Part shown: piece after piece, positions 35,251-44,687 of the stretch
How positions within the stretch are numbered: the stretch's first letter is position 1
Layout: every line of letters starts with the position of its first letter
NCBI GenBank assembly: GCA_949290085.1
Contig: CASEQH010000042.1
Coordinates: 1 to 54,990, forward strand
Reading direction: 5' to 3'
Origin: an uncultured Bacillota bacterium
GTDB taxonomy: Bacteria > Bacillota_I > Bacilli_A > Erysipelotrichales > Erysipelotrichaceae
DNA: 54,990 nt
Made by a program: the position numbers and the translations under genes
The notes under the pieces: generated by a model
Database searches by the model: none
Told to the model about the DNA's origin: nothing
What the model saw: the letters and a program-made list of their open reading frames with translations, nothing else

Positions 35251-37998
35251 ATGAAAAATAGAATTATTATCTTGATACTACTATCATTTGTATTTTCCTT
35301 TAGCCAAGTTTTAGCTGAAGATGATATATATTATCTTGTTGATTACGCTAATAATGAAGAAACAGTAGATGAGTTTTCAAGCTATTATAGTGCTTATAAT
35401 TACTATCGCAATCACCTAGATGAATATGATAATTTAGCCATAGTTTATAGTGACAAGGTTATCATGATGGAATATGGCATTGTAGAATTTAAAACTGATG
35501 ACGCTTGCACGTTTGTAGTAGAATATGAAGATTTAAATAGTGGTAATACTAGTGATATCAATGGTTGTTATGGCATTGATGGTGCTTATATTTCTACAGT
35601 TGGAAATGGTAATTATGTCAATTTTATGATTGCTGATGCATATGGCCAAACTAGTATAGACAATGTCATCTTACATCCCATTGAGGCCTTGGACATGCGT
35701 TTATCTTCATATATAGTCATCGATGGCATCTTATATCACGAAGTTAAAAATCAGCTCTTACAGGACTTTTATTCTACTAGTATCAGTCTTGGACCTGCTC
35801 CCGATTACCTGGAAGAGAATAGATATTATTATAGTTATGATGGCCATTATTTTTATGCTGATTTTAGACTTATGATAGATGACTATCGAAATGAGTTAAA
35901 TACTAATGCGATAAATGGTGATAGAGTCTACTATAACTACTATGAATATTTACCTCATCGCTCTATGACGGCTTATTCCTATAAGGAGATAGAGAATTAT
36001 TTTTATGATGTCTTATCTTTTGATCGAAGATTACAAAATTATTATGACCTCAATATGGATAATGCCAATGATGCCGTCAATCAATCTCAGTATTATGGCG
36101 AACTAAAATCATTTTTTGAATACCAGAATATCTATGGGGCCAATGCCTTAATGATGTTGTCAGTATCTATCAATGAATCATCATATGCCAAGTCCTTAAG
36201 TTCATTTGCCAATAATAATCTCTTTGGTCATGCCGCTTTTGATAGCGAACAAGAGAGAAATGCTTCGGCTTATGATACAGTTGAAAGGTCGGTTTATTCG
36301 CATGCGAAATATTATATTTCATCGCGCTATTCCAATCATTTAAGCGCCTTCTACAACGGTTCTTTTTTTGGCAATAAAGCTAGTGGAATGAATGTCAATT
36401 ATTCTAGTGACCCTTATTGGGGAGAAAAGGCAGCCTCTAATTATTATTCGCTTGACAATACTTTGGGTTTAAAAGATTATAATCATTACGCCATAGGGAT
36501 TATTGATTATCGCTCAAGACTAAGCATCTATAATGATGCATCTTTAACTGATATTAGATATACACTTGAAGATGTCAATGACTTCTCAATGATAATTCTA
36601 GAAAAAACCGATGATTATTATAAAGTTCAACTTGATAGTTCAATAGATAGAGATAATTTTACTTATGATTATAGTACTTGTGTTGGCTATGTAGCTATTC
36701 AAGATATCGACTTTGTCATCAATGAAGATAAGATAGCTGAAAATCAATACTTTACTATTACTATTGATGCCAATGGCGGTAAGATACTAGGCCAAGATAG
36801 CATCAGTTTTGAGGTTAAAGAGGGTCAGATTCCCTATATCAATTCAATTGAACTTGATGGCTATAAGTGGATAGGCTATGACCAAGAACTCACTGAAGCA
36901 CATGAAGATAAAAAATATATCGCTCAATTTATCAAGATTGACTCTATTGAATTAATAAATGAAGCTAGTACTAATATCCTTAAACTAAATGAGCCTTATG
37001 ACTTTAGTAACTTAAAGCTAATAGTTAATTATGAAGATGGCTCTAATGAGGTGATTGATGTCAATTCAGATATGATAGAAGAATTTGATACTTCAAGCAG
37101 TGGACAAAAGAAAGTATTGATTAGTTATCACGGCTTAGGAACCGAATATGATATCGAAGTTTCTTCGACGCTTAACGAATTAGAAACTAATATCAATACA
37201 TTAATTGATAAAAATATCAATACTTATTTAAGTGATGGAAGTTTTAATTCAGAAGAAGTTTTTGAGATAAAAGAAGGGATGTCTGAACTTAAATACATCA
37301 TTGACTTTGATAAACTTCGCTTATTAGATGCGATGTTATTGGAGAGTATCGATGCCAACTATTATATCGATGATGGAGAGTCAGAAGTTAATATCTCTGG
37401 CTTTGGTCTTTCTTTGCCTAACCCAACAAGTGAAAAGAAGCTATTTACTAATACTTATTACGCCCATATTTCTGATGTATCTTCGATTAGAAATAGCCGT
37501 TTAATCGATGTCTCTAAAGCGTATGGTTTTCAATCGGTCACCAGCTTTAACTTAAGTTTTGCCTATAATATGCAAGCGATAGAAAATATTAATCCTGTCA
37601 TTGTGCAAATACGCATTGATGATATGGATATCAATTCGATATATTCAGTTTATCGCTTAGATGAAGATGGCGATGTCATCAAATGTCGAAGCACACAATC
37701 GGCTAACTATGTTACCTTCTTAACTGATGAAGTAGGTGATTTCATGATATTATCGATGGATAGTCAGAATGAGTATGATATCGAGGATGACTTAGAAAAT
37801 GTCAATGCCACTAATGAAGATATTGATATTCATGGAATATTCTTAAATTACGCTCTATTGCTATCTTTAACTTTAATGATTATGATATTAATGTTTAATA
37901 ATAAACGTTTAAAACTATTTGAGGAGAGAAGATGGAAAGACTACAAAAAGTTATTGCTCAATGCGGCGTATGTTCAAGAAGAAAAGCTGAAGAATTAA
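35251..37998 (+). CDS. Secreted, membrane-anchored glucosaminidase-domain protein (GH73-like) with Ig-like domain
   Basis: A 915-residue extracytoplasmic protein. A signal peptide ends near A22 (SQVLA). A glucosaminidase-like domain at about 290-420 has the catalytic-type SINESSYA and NNLFGHAAFDSE, with AYDTVERSVYSHAKYY, resembling LytG/Bax-type N-acetylglucosaminidases. An Ig-like Big_3 type domain follows (about 565-645), then a C-terminal membrane helix (about 864-882) with a basic cytosolic tail. It would cut peptidoglycan, perhaps to let the neighbouring secretion machine pass the wall; that link is inference. The last 67 bases overlap rluB. Confidence 0.8.
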   Translation: MKNRIIILILLSFVFSFSQVLAEDDIYYLVDYANNEETVDEFSSYYSAYNYYRNHLDEYDNLAIVYSDKVIMMEYGIVEFKTDDACTFVVEYEDLNSGNTSDINGCYGIDGAYISTVGNGNYVNFMIADAYGQTSIDNVILHPIEALDMRLSSYIVIDGILYHEVKNQLLQDFYSTSISLGPAPDYLEENRYYYSYDGHYFYADFRLMIDDYRNELNTNAINGDRVYYNYYEYLPHRSMTAYSYKEIENYFYDVLSFDRRLQNYYDLNMDNANDAVNQSQYYGELKSFFEYQNIYGANALMMLSVSINESSYAKSLSSFANNNLFGHAAFDSEQERNASAYDTVERSVYSHAKYYISSRYSNHLSAFYNGSFFGNKASGMNVNYSSDPYWGEKAASNYYSLDNTLGLKDYNHYAIGIIDYRSRLSIYNDASLTDIRYTLEDVNDFSMIILEKTDDYYKVQLDSSIDRDNFTYDYSTCVGYVAIQDIDFVINEDKIAENQYFTITIDANGGKILGQDSISFEVKEGQIPYINSIELDGYKWIGYDQELTEAHEDKKYIAQFIKIDSIELINEASTNILKLNEPYDFSNLKLIVNYEDGSNEVIDVNSDMIEEFDTSSSGQKKVLISYHGLGTEYDIEVSSTLNELETNINTLIDKNINTYLSDGSFNSEEVFEIKEGMSELKYIIDFDKLRLLDAMLLESIDANYYIDDGESEVNISGFGLSLPNPTSEKKLFTNTYYAHISDVSSIRNSRLIDVSKAYGFQSVTSFNLSFAYNMQAIENINPVIVQIRIDDMDINSIYSVYRLDEDGDVIKCRSTQSANYVTFLTDEVGDFMILSMDSQNEYDIEDDLENVNATNEDIDIHGIFLNYALLLSLTLMIMILMFNNKRLKLFEERRWKDYKKLLLNAAYVQEEKLKN

Positions 37999-38657
37999 TC
38001 TTAGCTAAAAGAGTTAAGGTTGATGGAGAGATAATTGATACACTCGGTTATAAGGTCAGGGGCGATCAACAGATAGAGATAGATGGTAAAGTATTGAATA
38101 AAGAAGAAAAAGTCACCTATATCATGAATAAACCTAAGAATATCATCACCTCAGTACATGATGATAAAAATAGAACTACCGTGATTGATTTAATTGATTC
38201 AGACTATCGTCTTTTTCCTATTGGGCGCCTCGATTTTGACTCAAGCGGTTTACTATTTTTGACTAATGATGGCGATTTGGCCAATAAGATGATACACCCT
38301 AAGTTTATGATACCTAAAGTCTATGAAGTGACTATCAATGATATCTTAAAAGAAGAAGATAGGAAAAAATTAGAAGCAGGTATCAGAGTTGATGATTATA
38401 TTTCTGCACCAGCCAAGTTAAAAGTTTTAAGAGTTAATCAAAATAAAAAGACGACATTAATAAAAATGACGATATATGAAGGTCATAATCGTCAAATTAG
38501 AAAGATGTTTGAACGCTTAGGATATTTAGTTATCAAGCTTCATCGCATTGAAGAGGCTAATATCCAGATAGGTAATTTGCGACCAGGCGAATATCGTAAG
38601 CTTAAACCTATCGAAGTAGTCAATCTCAAAAAGTATTTAGATAAAGGAAATATTTAA
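37932..38657 (+). CDS. rluB: 23S rRNA pseudouridine synthase RluB-type (RsuA family)
   Basis: A 241-residue pseudouridine synthase. An S4 RNA-binding domain at the start (MERLQKVIAQCGVCSRRKAEEL) is followed by the catalytic domain with GRLDFDSSGLLFLTNDG, where the Asp after RL is catalytic, and GHNRQIRKMFERLG near the end. Length and S4 domain favour RluB (23S U2605) over RsuA or RluE. ATG 37932 has GGAGAG upstream although it lies inside the preceding gene. Its last 21 bases overlap the convergent rqcH. Confidence 0.9.
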   Translation: MERLQKVIAQCGVCSRRKAEELILAKRVKVDGEIIDTLGYKVRGDQQIEIDGKVLNKEEKVTYIMNKPKNIITSVHDDKNRTTVIDLIDSDYRLFPIGRLDFDSSGLLFLTNDGDLANKMIHPKFMIPKVYEVTINDILKEEDRKKLEAGIRVDDYISAPAKLKVLRVNQNKKTTLIKMTIYEGHNRQIRKMFERLGYLVIKLHRIEEANIQIGNLRPGEYRKLKPIEVVNLKKYLDKGNI

Positions 38658-40271
38658 ATCACTAGGATATTCTGGGTCAATATAGATAGTCTTTTGATTA
38701 GAAATGGCTACTAAGCCTGATTTGGCACCTTTTATCTTTTTAACATCCTTACATAGGCAATAATCGACAGGGACGCTAGAGGAATAGCGTCCTTTTGAAT
38801 AGTAGGCTGCCAAGTTGGCACAAAAGCGCATAGTCTCTTCATCGACGCTTGAAGCATTTATGACTAGATGTGAGCCATGATAACCTTGGGCATGAAACCA
38901 CAGATAGTCAGGTTTGGCATATTTGAAAGTGACATAGTTATTTTGAATATGATTCTTGCCAAAACTTATCAAATAGTCCTTATATTTTATTTGATATACC
39001 TTAACTTTTTCATTATTGCGCTTGTAATTGTGCTTATTAGAAGCTTTCAAATAGCCATATTTTATGAGTTCTTGAGTTATGACAAATGAATCTTCCACAT
39101 TGGCTATATCCAGTTGCTCCAAAAGAGAATCAAAGTATTCTTTTTCGTTTTGGGCTATGAGCAATTGTTCCTTAATATATTCTTGGCCTTTTTTCTTTTT
39201 ATGATAATTTTGATAGTACTTATTTGCATTTTCCTTTATTGTCTTTTTGGGGTCTAAGCTAATTAGAATACCTCTACCTTCAAAGTCGGTTAGTTTTACT
39301 TCGGTTAATCCTTTGTCATTTAGATTTCCATAGGTGTAGAGAATATCTCCCTTATCTTTATATTCTTCTGGATTTAAGGATTCTAAATATGATTCATTTA
39401 ATTTAGCTATCTTATTCTCGAAATGCTTAGATTGTTTTTTGACAAATTTAATGATGTTGTCAGTACTCTTTTTAATTCTTTCCTTCTCTTCTAAATCGTA
39501 GTAAATGATATCAAAAGCTTGATGGATATCACATTCTTCACTCTTTACTTTAAGATGAGTTAAAGGTATCACATGATATTCAATGCTACTATCAAGAAAA
39601 GATAAATAAAACTTATTTGAAGCATTTATTTCTTGCATAATCTCTTTAAAAGTCTGATCTTTTAAGCGATGACGCACTTCATTTTCTAGAAGTTTAGAGA
39701 AACCTTCAAATTGTTTGACAAAAGATTCTTCAATATTAGCTTCATCAGTTAAAAAAGGATTTAATTTATTCTGTTTCTCCGGGAGTTTATAGATGGCTCC
39801 GGGATGAATGATACGCTTGGTATTTTCATAAGGTGGAATACGTTTTAAGGCGTCAACTATTTTGCCGGTGCTATGATCAACTAAGACAATATTGGCATAT
39901 TTACCCATCAATTCGACATATAAGCGATATTCTTTTTTATCATAGAGCTCATCTTGAGCGACAATGGATAGTATTAAAAGACGGTCTAGAGATAATTGTT
40001 CAATATTATAGATGATGCCACCATTTATATGTTTTCGCATCAGCATGATGAAACCAGAAGGGTTATTGTAAGTGTTGTATGTTCTATCTGATAAACAGAT
40101 GCGATTGTATAAAGAATGACAAGAAATGATCAGATTGGTCCTTTTAGATTTAGCAAGGACATTAAAAACTATTTCATTATCTGAAACACCAATTATCTTA
40201 TTTATCCGCATGGGAAGATAATTCTTTAAATCTTCGCATATCTTACTTAATATAATTCCATCTAAAGCCAT
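38637..40271 (-). CDS. rqcH: Rqc2/RqcH family ribosome quality control protein (NFACT, fibronectin-binding-like)
   Basis: Binds obstructed 50S subunits and recruits tRNA-Ala to add C-terminal alanine tails for degradation. The 544-residue protein has the NFACT-N domain (MALDGIILSKICEDL, then SDRTY), a helical and coiled-coil middle (about 260-390) and the NFACT-R domain with PDYLWFHAQGYHGSHLVI and PVDYCLCKDVKKIKGAKSG. The name fibronectin-binding protein is historical. On the minus strand TATAAT (40283-40278) ends 6 bases before the ATG, a leaderless-type start without Shine-Dalgarno. Confidence 0.92.
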   Translation of the reverse strand: MALDGIILSKICEDLKNYLPMRINKIIGVSDNEIVFNVLAKSKRTNLIISCHSLYNRICLSDRTYNTYNNPSGFIMLMRKHINGGIIYNIEQLSLDRLLILSIVAQDELYDKKEYRLYVELMGKYANIVLVDHSTGKIVDALKRIPPYENTKRIIHPGAIYKLPEKQNKLNPFLTDEANIEESFVKQFEGFSKLLENEVRHRLKDQTFKEIMQEINASNKFYLSFLDSSIEYHVIPLTHLKVKSEECDIHQAFDIIYYDLEEKERIKKSTDNIIKFVKKQSKHFENKIAKLNESYLESLNPEEYKDKGDILYTYGNLNDKGLTEVKLTDFEGRGILISLDPKKTIKENANKYYQNYHKKKKGQEYIKEQLLIAQNEKEYFDSLLEQLDIANVEDSFVITQELIKYGYLKASNKHNYKRNNEKVKVYQIKYKDYLISFGKNHIQNNYVTFKYAKPDYLWFHAQGYHGSHLVINASSVDEETMRFCANLAAYYSKGRYSSSVPVDYCLCKDVKKIKGAKSGLVAISNQKTIYIDPEYPSDLNISFI

Positions 40272-40277
40272 GGAATA

Positions 40278-40283
40278 ATTATA
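40278..40283 (-). promoter_or_regulatory. Leaderless-type -10 box of rqcH
   Basis: TATAAT on the minus strand, six bases before the ATG at 40271. No Shine-Dalgarno or good -35 box is seen. Confidence 0.5.
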
Positions 40284-40347
40284 ACTTATTATTATTTATT
40301 ATTGTTTATAAATATGAAAATTTATGGCATTATTTTCAATAATGTAA

Positions 40348-40353
40348 TAAAAT
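40348..40353 (+). promoter_or_regulatory. Leaderless-type -10 box of gmk
   Basis: TAAAAT at 40348-40353 ends exactly 6 bases before the gmk ATG at 40360. An AGG two bases before the ATG is too close to serve as a Shine-Dalgarno. Confidence 0.45.
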
Positions 40354-40359
40354 CAGGTT

Positions 40360-40935
40360 ATGAAAAAAGGGTTACTTATTATTATTAGTGGGCCTAGTGG
40401 AGTAGGCAAGGGAACCATCATCAAGAAGATTATGGATTATCCCGAATTGAAGCTGACTTATTCAATTTCGATGACCACAAGAAAACCGAGAGCTAACGAG
40501 GTCGATGGTATCAATTATTTTTTTGTGAGCAAGGACGAATTCTTACAGAATCTCTATAATGGTGAGTTTTTAGAGCATGCTTGTTTTGTCGATAACTATT
40601 ATGCAACACCTAAAAAGTATGTCGAAGAGAAACGTTTAGAAGGTAAAAATGTCATCTTAGAAATTGAGACAGTTGGTGCTAAGCAAGTCATGGATGTGAT
40701 GAGAAAAGACGACGGTTGTATTTCTATCTTTTTATTGCCGCCAAGTCTTGAAGAATTAGAAAAGAGAATCAGGGGCAGAAATAGCGAGAGCGAAGAAGTC
40801 ATCCAAAAAAGAATCAATAAAGCACGTCATGAACTACAAGAGACATTCAGATATAAATATGTCGTATGTAATGATGAGATAGATGAAACGGTTAAAAAAA
40901 TCTATGACATCATTCAATTAGAGATGAATAAATAG
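40360..40935 (+). CDS. gmk: Guanylate kinase
   Basis: Converts GMP and ATP to GDP and ADP, cytosolic, 191 residues. P-loop GPSGVGKGT at 11-19, the GMP-binding SMTTRKPRANEVDGINYFFV and the lid RGRNSESEEVIQKR near 138-151 are all present. It stands alone between rqcH and a strong terminator; in many Bacilli it is followed by rpoZ, which is not seen here. Confidence 0.96.
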   Translation: MKKGLLIIISGPSGVGKGTIIKKIMDYPELKLTYSISMTTRKPRANEVDGINYFFVSKDEFLQNLYNGEFLEHACFVDNYYATPKKYVEEKRLEGKNVILEIETVGAKQVMDVMRKDDGCISIFLLPPSLEELEKRIRGRNSESEEVIQKRINKARHELQETFRYKYVVCNDEIDETVKKIYDIIQLEMNK

Positions 40936-40967
40936 AAAAGGCAAGTCTATGGACTTGCCTTTTATTT
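40936..40967 (+). terminator. Rho-independent terminator of gmk
   Basis: A perfect 12-bp stem, AAAAGGCAAGTC (40936-40947) with GACTTGCCTTTT (40952-40963), around a TATG loop, followed by ATTT. Confidence 0.92.
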
Positions 40968-40973
40968 AGGCGT

Positions 40974-41002
40974 AAAAAAACAAGCCTCTATTAGAGGCTT
41001 GT
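40974..41002 (-). terminator. Rho-independent terminator of rpsD
   Basis: A perfect 10-bp stem (40980-40989 with 40993-41002) and a 3-base loop; on the minus strand it runs into a T-tract complementary to the A-run 40974-40980. Confidence 0.9.
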
Positions 41003-41016
41003 ATTCTAGCTAACTA

Positions 41017-41622
41017 TTAGCGGTTGTAGTATTCAACTACTAGTAATTCGTTAACTTCAGTATTTAATTCATTTCTTTCTGGAAGTCTTACGTATTTGCC
41101 TTTGCGGTTTTCCTTATCTACTTCAACGAAGTCTTTAGTAGATAATGTTGCATCTAATGAATCTTGAATGCAAGCTAGATTACGTGATTTTTCCTTGACT
41201 TCCACAGTTTGACCAGGTTTTACTTGGAATGATGGGATATCAACTTTCTTGCCATCAACTAAGATATGACCATGGTTAACTAATTGTCTTGCCTGTCTTC
41301 TTGTAATAGCGAAACCCATGCGGTATACGATATTATCTAAACGAGATTCTAACAATAATAGTAAGTTAGTACCTGTTACGCCTTGCATCTTAACAGCTCT
41401 TTGATAAGTGTTGAAAAATTGCTTTTCGCTAAGACCATACATATGTCTGATCTTTTGTTTTTCTGCCTTTTGCAGACCATAGTTACTCTGTTTGATTCTC
41501 TTAGTAGGACTTCCATGTTGTCCTGGGATGTAAGGACGTCTTCTTAATTCTTCGCCAGTTTCTAGGATAGAGAAGTTAAGACGTCTAGAAATGCGCCATA
41601 CTGGCCCTGTAGTTCTTGACAT
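41017..41622 (-). CDS. rpsD: 30S ribosomal protein S4
   Basis: A 201-residue primary 16S rRNA-binding protein. It begins [19 protein letters not shown] with [10 protein letters not shown], has the S4 RNA-binding domain (about 90-155, [32 protein letters not shown]) and lacks the zinc cysteines of some S4 proteins. ATG 41622 is chosen because AAGGAGG lies directly upstream on the minus strand. A leader of about 160 bases suggests S4 autoregulation as in Bacillus subtilis. Confidence 0.96.
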   Translation of the reverse strand: MSRTTGPVWRISRRLNFSILETGEELRRRPYIPGQHGSPTKRIKQSNYGLQKAEKQKIRHMYGLSEKQFFNTYQRAVKMQGVTGTNLLLLLESRLDNIVYRMGFAITRRQARQLVNHGHILVDGKKVDIPSFQVKPGQTVEVKEKSRNLACIQDSLDATLSTKDFVEVDKENRKGKYVRLPERNELNTEVNELLVVEYYNR

Positions 41623-41783
41623 AATTTCCTCCTTATTGTTTACAAGCATAAACGATAATAGGTGTAAATCATCTAAAAGAGTGTTGGTATTAGAGGGTTC
41701 ATCTTAGCGCAAGACTACTGCTCGCCAATTTATATTGGTATCAACGCTTATTTTTAGACTTTACATGCTGCTATCAAATACGC
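41623..41783 (-). ncRNA. Long 5' leader of rpsD, candidate S4 autoregulatory RNA
   Basis: The predicted start near 41783 leaves a leader of about 160 bases, far longer than elsewhere in the window. It can fold with a small hairpin CCAAT-ATAA-ATTGG enclosed by AGCG and CGCT arms (minus strand, about 41747-41705). Firmicute rpsD mRNAs are known to bind S4 in their leader. I cannot confirm the consensus fold by eye. Confidence 0.4.
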
Positions 41784-41789
41784 CCTATT

Positions 41790-41818
41790 ACTATAGCAAA
41801 TATCATTGTTTGCGTCAA
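41790..41818 (-). promoter_or_regulatory. Promoter of rpsD
   Basis: TTGACG (41818-41813), a 17-base spacer and TATAGT (41795-41790) on the minus strand, a near-consensus sigma-A promoter. Its -35 box directly abuts that of ezrA on the other strand. Confidence 0.82.
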
Positions 41819-41847
41819 TTGAAAAAGCTTATGAATAATAGTAAAAT
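41819..41847 (+). promoter_or_regulatory. Promoter of ezrA
   Basis: TTGAAA (41819-41824), a 17-base spacer and TAAAAT (41842-41847). The -35 hexamer begins at the base next to the rpsD -35 hexamer, so the two promoters are back to back. Confidence 0.72.
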
Positions 41848-41869
41848 AATGATGTTTAAGGGAGGCCAT

Positions 41870-43585
41870 ATGGATAGTAATACACAATTGATTTTATTAG
41901 TTTTGCTCATCGTAGTTGCGGCATTAATCGTCTTTATTTTAATCAGGAATACGCACTCATCAAATCTCAAGAAGGATTTAGATGAAATTAATGTACGTTT
42001 TAATCGTGTTCGTACTATTCCTTTGGCATTTAAATTAACTAAGGCTCAAGCGATGGCCAAGATAAACGAAGAGACTTATAAGAAGGTTGAAGAGTATTTC
42101 AGCAAGTATGAACAAGCTCAGAAGAATATCGATCGCTTAAATGAACTGATTGAAGGATTGGAAGATGACATCGCTTCTAAGAAATATGGCGATGCCAAGA
42201 ATTCTTTGATTGTCGTCAAGGAAAACTTGGGCGATTTAGAAGAAGAAGTTCATTCCATCGATGACTTCCTTGAACAATTCTCTAAACAAGAGAGTGTTCA
42301 GCGTGAAGTATCTAATGAACTTAAGGAACAATTTCGTGATTTAAAGACTAAGGTACGCGAAAATGCTCAAAATTTTTCTATCGCTTACGAAGGAATAGAA
42401 GAGAAACTACAAGAGTGTGAGAATTTATTCTCTTCTTTTGAAGAATGGATGTATGCCAATGAGTTTGCCAATGCTCAAGATAATCTAAATACACTAACTA
42501 GTCAGATTAAGACAATAGACGAGAGTATCGATTATCTTCCTGATTGTATCAACGATGCTAAAGGTGTCATCCCGGTTATGATTGATGAAGTTAGTAGAAA
42601 TCATGCCCTCAGCATTCAAAGAGGAGTATATCTCAAACACTTAGATATCGAAGGAAAATTAGATAATATCAATGAGCGTCTTAATGCTGATTTAAAAAAT
42701 ATCATCAGTGCCAATGTCGAAGGAGTTAAAGAAGACCTAACAGGCATCAAAGAAGAACTAAGTCAATTGATTAAGGCTTTAGATGATGAAAAATTAGCTT
42801 TTGAAGATTCCAAGAAAGCTTCAGATCGCGTCTTAAAGAATATTGAAGAATTGAATCATCTCTATACTTATATCGATACGGTAGTAAATAAAGAGAGCGA
42901 AAGATATAGCTTAGAAGATTTAAAGGATAGTATCAAAGAAGAAAAGATTAAACTTGATAAGTATCAAGATGAATATCGCAGTTTAAATCTAATGATTTCG
43001 CGTAATGATACGCCATCGACAGAAATATTTAAAAAGGCTAATGAAATCTACAATGAATCTTTAGCTGATATCGAGAAACTCAGAAAATATAAACATAATA
43101 TTGATAAGACTTCTAGTGATGAAGCTAGAGCGGTATCACAAGTGATGAAATTACAAGTAGTCCTAAATGAGGTAGAAGTAAAGATTGCTCAATATCGTCT
43201 TCCAGCCATTTCATCTTCTTATAAGGATGATCTCAAAAAGGGCCATGAGTATGTCAAAGAAATCAAGAGTCTATTAAATGAGATACCTTTGAATATACAG
43301 AATTTGAATAAAACATTAGATGAAGCTATCGATTATATCTATAAGCTTTACAATAATGTCAATAATGTAGTCGGTATGGCCTTGATGGTTGAAAATGCCA
43401 TTGTCTTTGGCAACAAATATCGCTCTACTTATCCAGAAGTGGATAGAGAATTATCAAGAGCTGAATTTGCTTACTTGAATGGCGAATATACTCAAGCCTT
43501 GACAATTGCCATTGCCTGCATGGAAAACTTATTCCCTCATGAAGCCGATGAGAAGATATTGGAGAACGCAAAAGGTGCAGCATAA
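41870..43585 (+). CDS. ezrA: Septation ring formation regulator EzrA
   Basis: A 571-residue cell-division protein that inhibits aberrant FtsZ rings and links them to wall synthesis. One N-terminal membrane helix (about 7-24) is followed by long coiled-coil, spectrin-like repeats to the end, the EzrA pattern, with the conserved C-terminal EFAYLNGEYTQAL segment. ATG 41870 is set by AAGGGAGG; a longer reading would pass through the promoter. The order ezrA-cysteine desulfurase-thiI matches Bacillus. Confidence 0.92.
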   Translation: MDSNTQLILLVLLIVVAALIVFILIRNTHSSNLKKDLDEINVRFNRVRTIPLAFKLTKAQAMAKINEETYKKVEEYFSKYEQAQKNIDRLNELIEGLEDDIASKKYGDAKNSLIVVKENLGDLEEEVHSIDDFLEQFSKQESVQREVSNELKEQFRDLKTKVRENAQNFSIAYEGIEEKLQECENLFSSFEEWMYANEFANAQDNLNTLTSQIKTIDESIDYLPDCINDAKGVIPVMIDEVSRNHALSIQRGVYLKHLDIEGKLDNINERLNADLKNIISANVEGVKEDLTGIKEELSQLIKALDDEKLAFEDSKKASDRVLKNIEELNHLYTYIDTVVNKESERYSLEDLKDSIKEEKIKLDKYQDEYRSLNLMISRNDTPSTEIFKKANEIYNESLADIEKLRKYKHNIDKTSSDEARAVSQVMKLQVVLNEVEVKIAQYRLPAISSSYKDDLKKGHEYVKEIKSLLNEIPLNIQNLNKTLDEAIDYIYKLYNNVNNVVGMALMVENAIVFGNKYRSTYPEVDRELSRAEFAYLNGEYTQALTIAIACMENLFPHEADEKILENAKGAA

Positions 43586-44687
43586 GATTTATTTTGATCA
43601 CGCTTCGACAACTTCACTTAATCGTGAAGTTAAAGAGAGCTATATAAAACTACTCGACAAATTTTATAATAGCGATGCTTTATACGATGACGGCGTCGCT
43701 ATTTATCGTATGCAAGAAGAGTCAAGAATGCGCATATTGAACTTGTTGGGCATTAAAAATGCCAGTTTAATCTTTACTTCAGGAGCTAGTGAAGCCAATT
43801 CCTTAGCTATCAAAGGCCTAGCATTTAAAAATCCTAGCAAGAAGCATTTAATAACTAGTATTTATGAGCATGCCTCAGTCTATAATTCTTTTAAACAATT
43901 AGAAGATTTATTTGGCTATGAAGTTACTTATCTTAAACCAGATAAAGATGGAATGATAGGAGTCGATGATATTAAAAAACATATTCGTCCGGATACCTTA
44001 TTAGTTTCCATTATGCATGTCAATAATGAGATAGGTTCGATTAATGATATTAATAGTATTGGTAAATTTGTCAAAGAAAATAGCCAGGCCTATTTCCATT
44101 CCGATATAACGCAATCACTAGGGAAAATAGATATTCCTTTTGAAAATCTTGACCTAGCAAGTTTTAGTGCCCATAAAATACATGGTTTAAAAGGTAGTGG
44201 AGCCTTAGTTTATAAAAATCATCTTGACTTAGCGGCTCTTATCTCTGGTGGTCAACAAGAATATGGCAAAAGAGGAGGAACATCTAATGCTCCTGCTAAT
44301 ATCGTTTTAGCTAAAACAGTTCGCATAGCCTTAGAAGGTCAAAAGAAGCATGCAACTTATGTCAAAGAACTTCATGACTACTTAATATCTAAACTTAAAG
44401 ATTTAAGAGTAGAGATTAATTCTAGTGATAAGGGAACTCATAATCTAATTAATTTCTCGACTAGTATCAAAAGTGAAGTCTTGCTTAATTACTTCAATAT
44501 GTATGGCATAATGGTCTCTAGCCGCAGTACTTGCGGCTCTAGAGAAAATGAACCTTCTAGAGTTTTAAAATCGATAGGTGTCGATGATGAATATGCGATT
44601 AGAATATCAATTAATGAAGAGAATAATAGACAAGAAATTGATTATTTTATTGATGTATTAAAGGAGGCAATAGAGAAATATGGATGA
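43575..44687 (+). CDS. Cysteine desulfurase (NifS/IscS family, NifZ-like partner of ThiI)
   Basis: PLP enzyme that removes sulfur from cysteine, 370 residues. The N-terminal YFDHASTT motif (5-12), the PLP lysine K201 in SAHKIHGLKG, and the active-site Cys C320 in SSRSTCGSR are present. The start is taken as GTG 43575 (MQHKIYF), with GGAG about 10 bases upstream and an 11-base overlap with ezrA; an upstream TTG would lie deeper in ezrA. It overlaps thiI by 8 bases, and in Bacillus this neighbour (NifZ) supplies sulfur to ThiI for 4-thiouridine. Confidence 0.92.
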   Translation: MQHKIYFDHASTTSLNREVKESYIKLLDKFYNSDALYDDGVAIYRMQEESRMRILNLLGIKNASLIFTSGASEANSLAIKGLAFKNPSKKHLITSIYEHASVYNSFKQLEDLFGYEVTYLKPDKDGMIGVDDIKKHIRPDTLLVSIMHVNNEIGSINDINSIGKFVKENSQAYFHSDITQSLGKIDIPFENLDLASFSAHKIHGLKGSGALVYKNHLDLAALISGGQQEYGKRGGTSNAPANIVLAKTVRIALEGQKKHATYVKELHDYLISKLKDLRVEINSSDKGTHNLINFSTSIKSEVLLNYFNMYGIMVSSRSTCGSRENEPSRVLKSIGVDDEYAIRISINEENNRQEIDYFIDVLKEAIEKYG

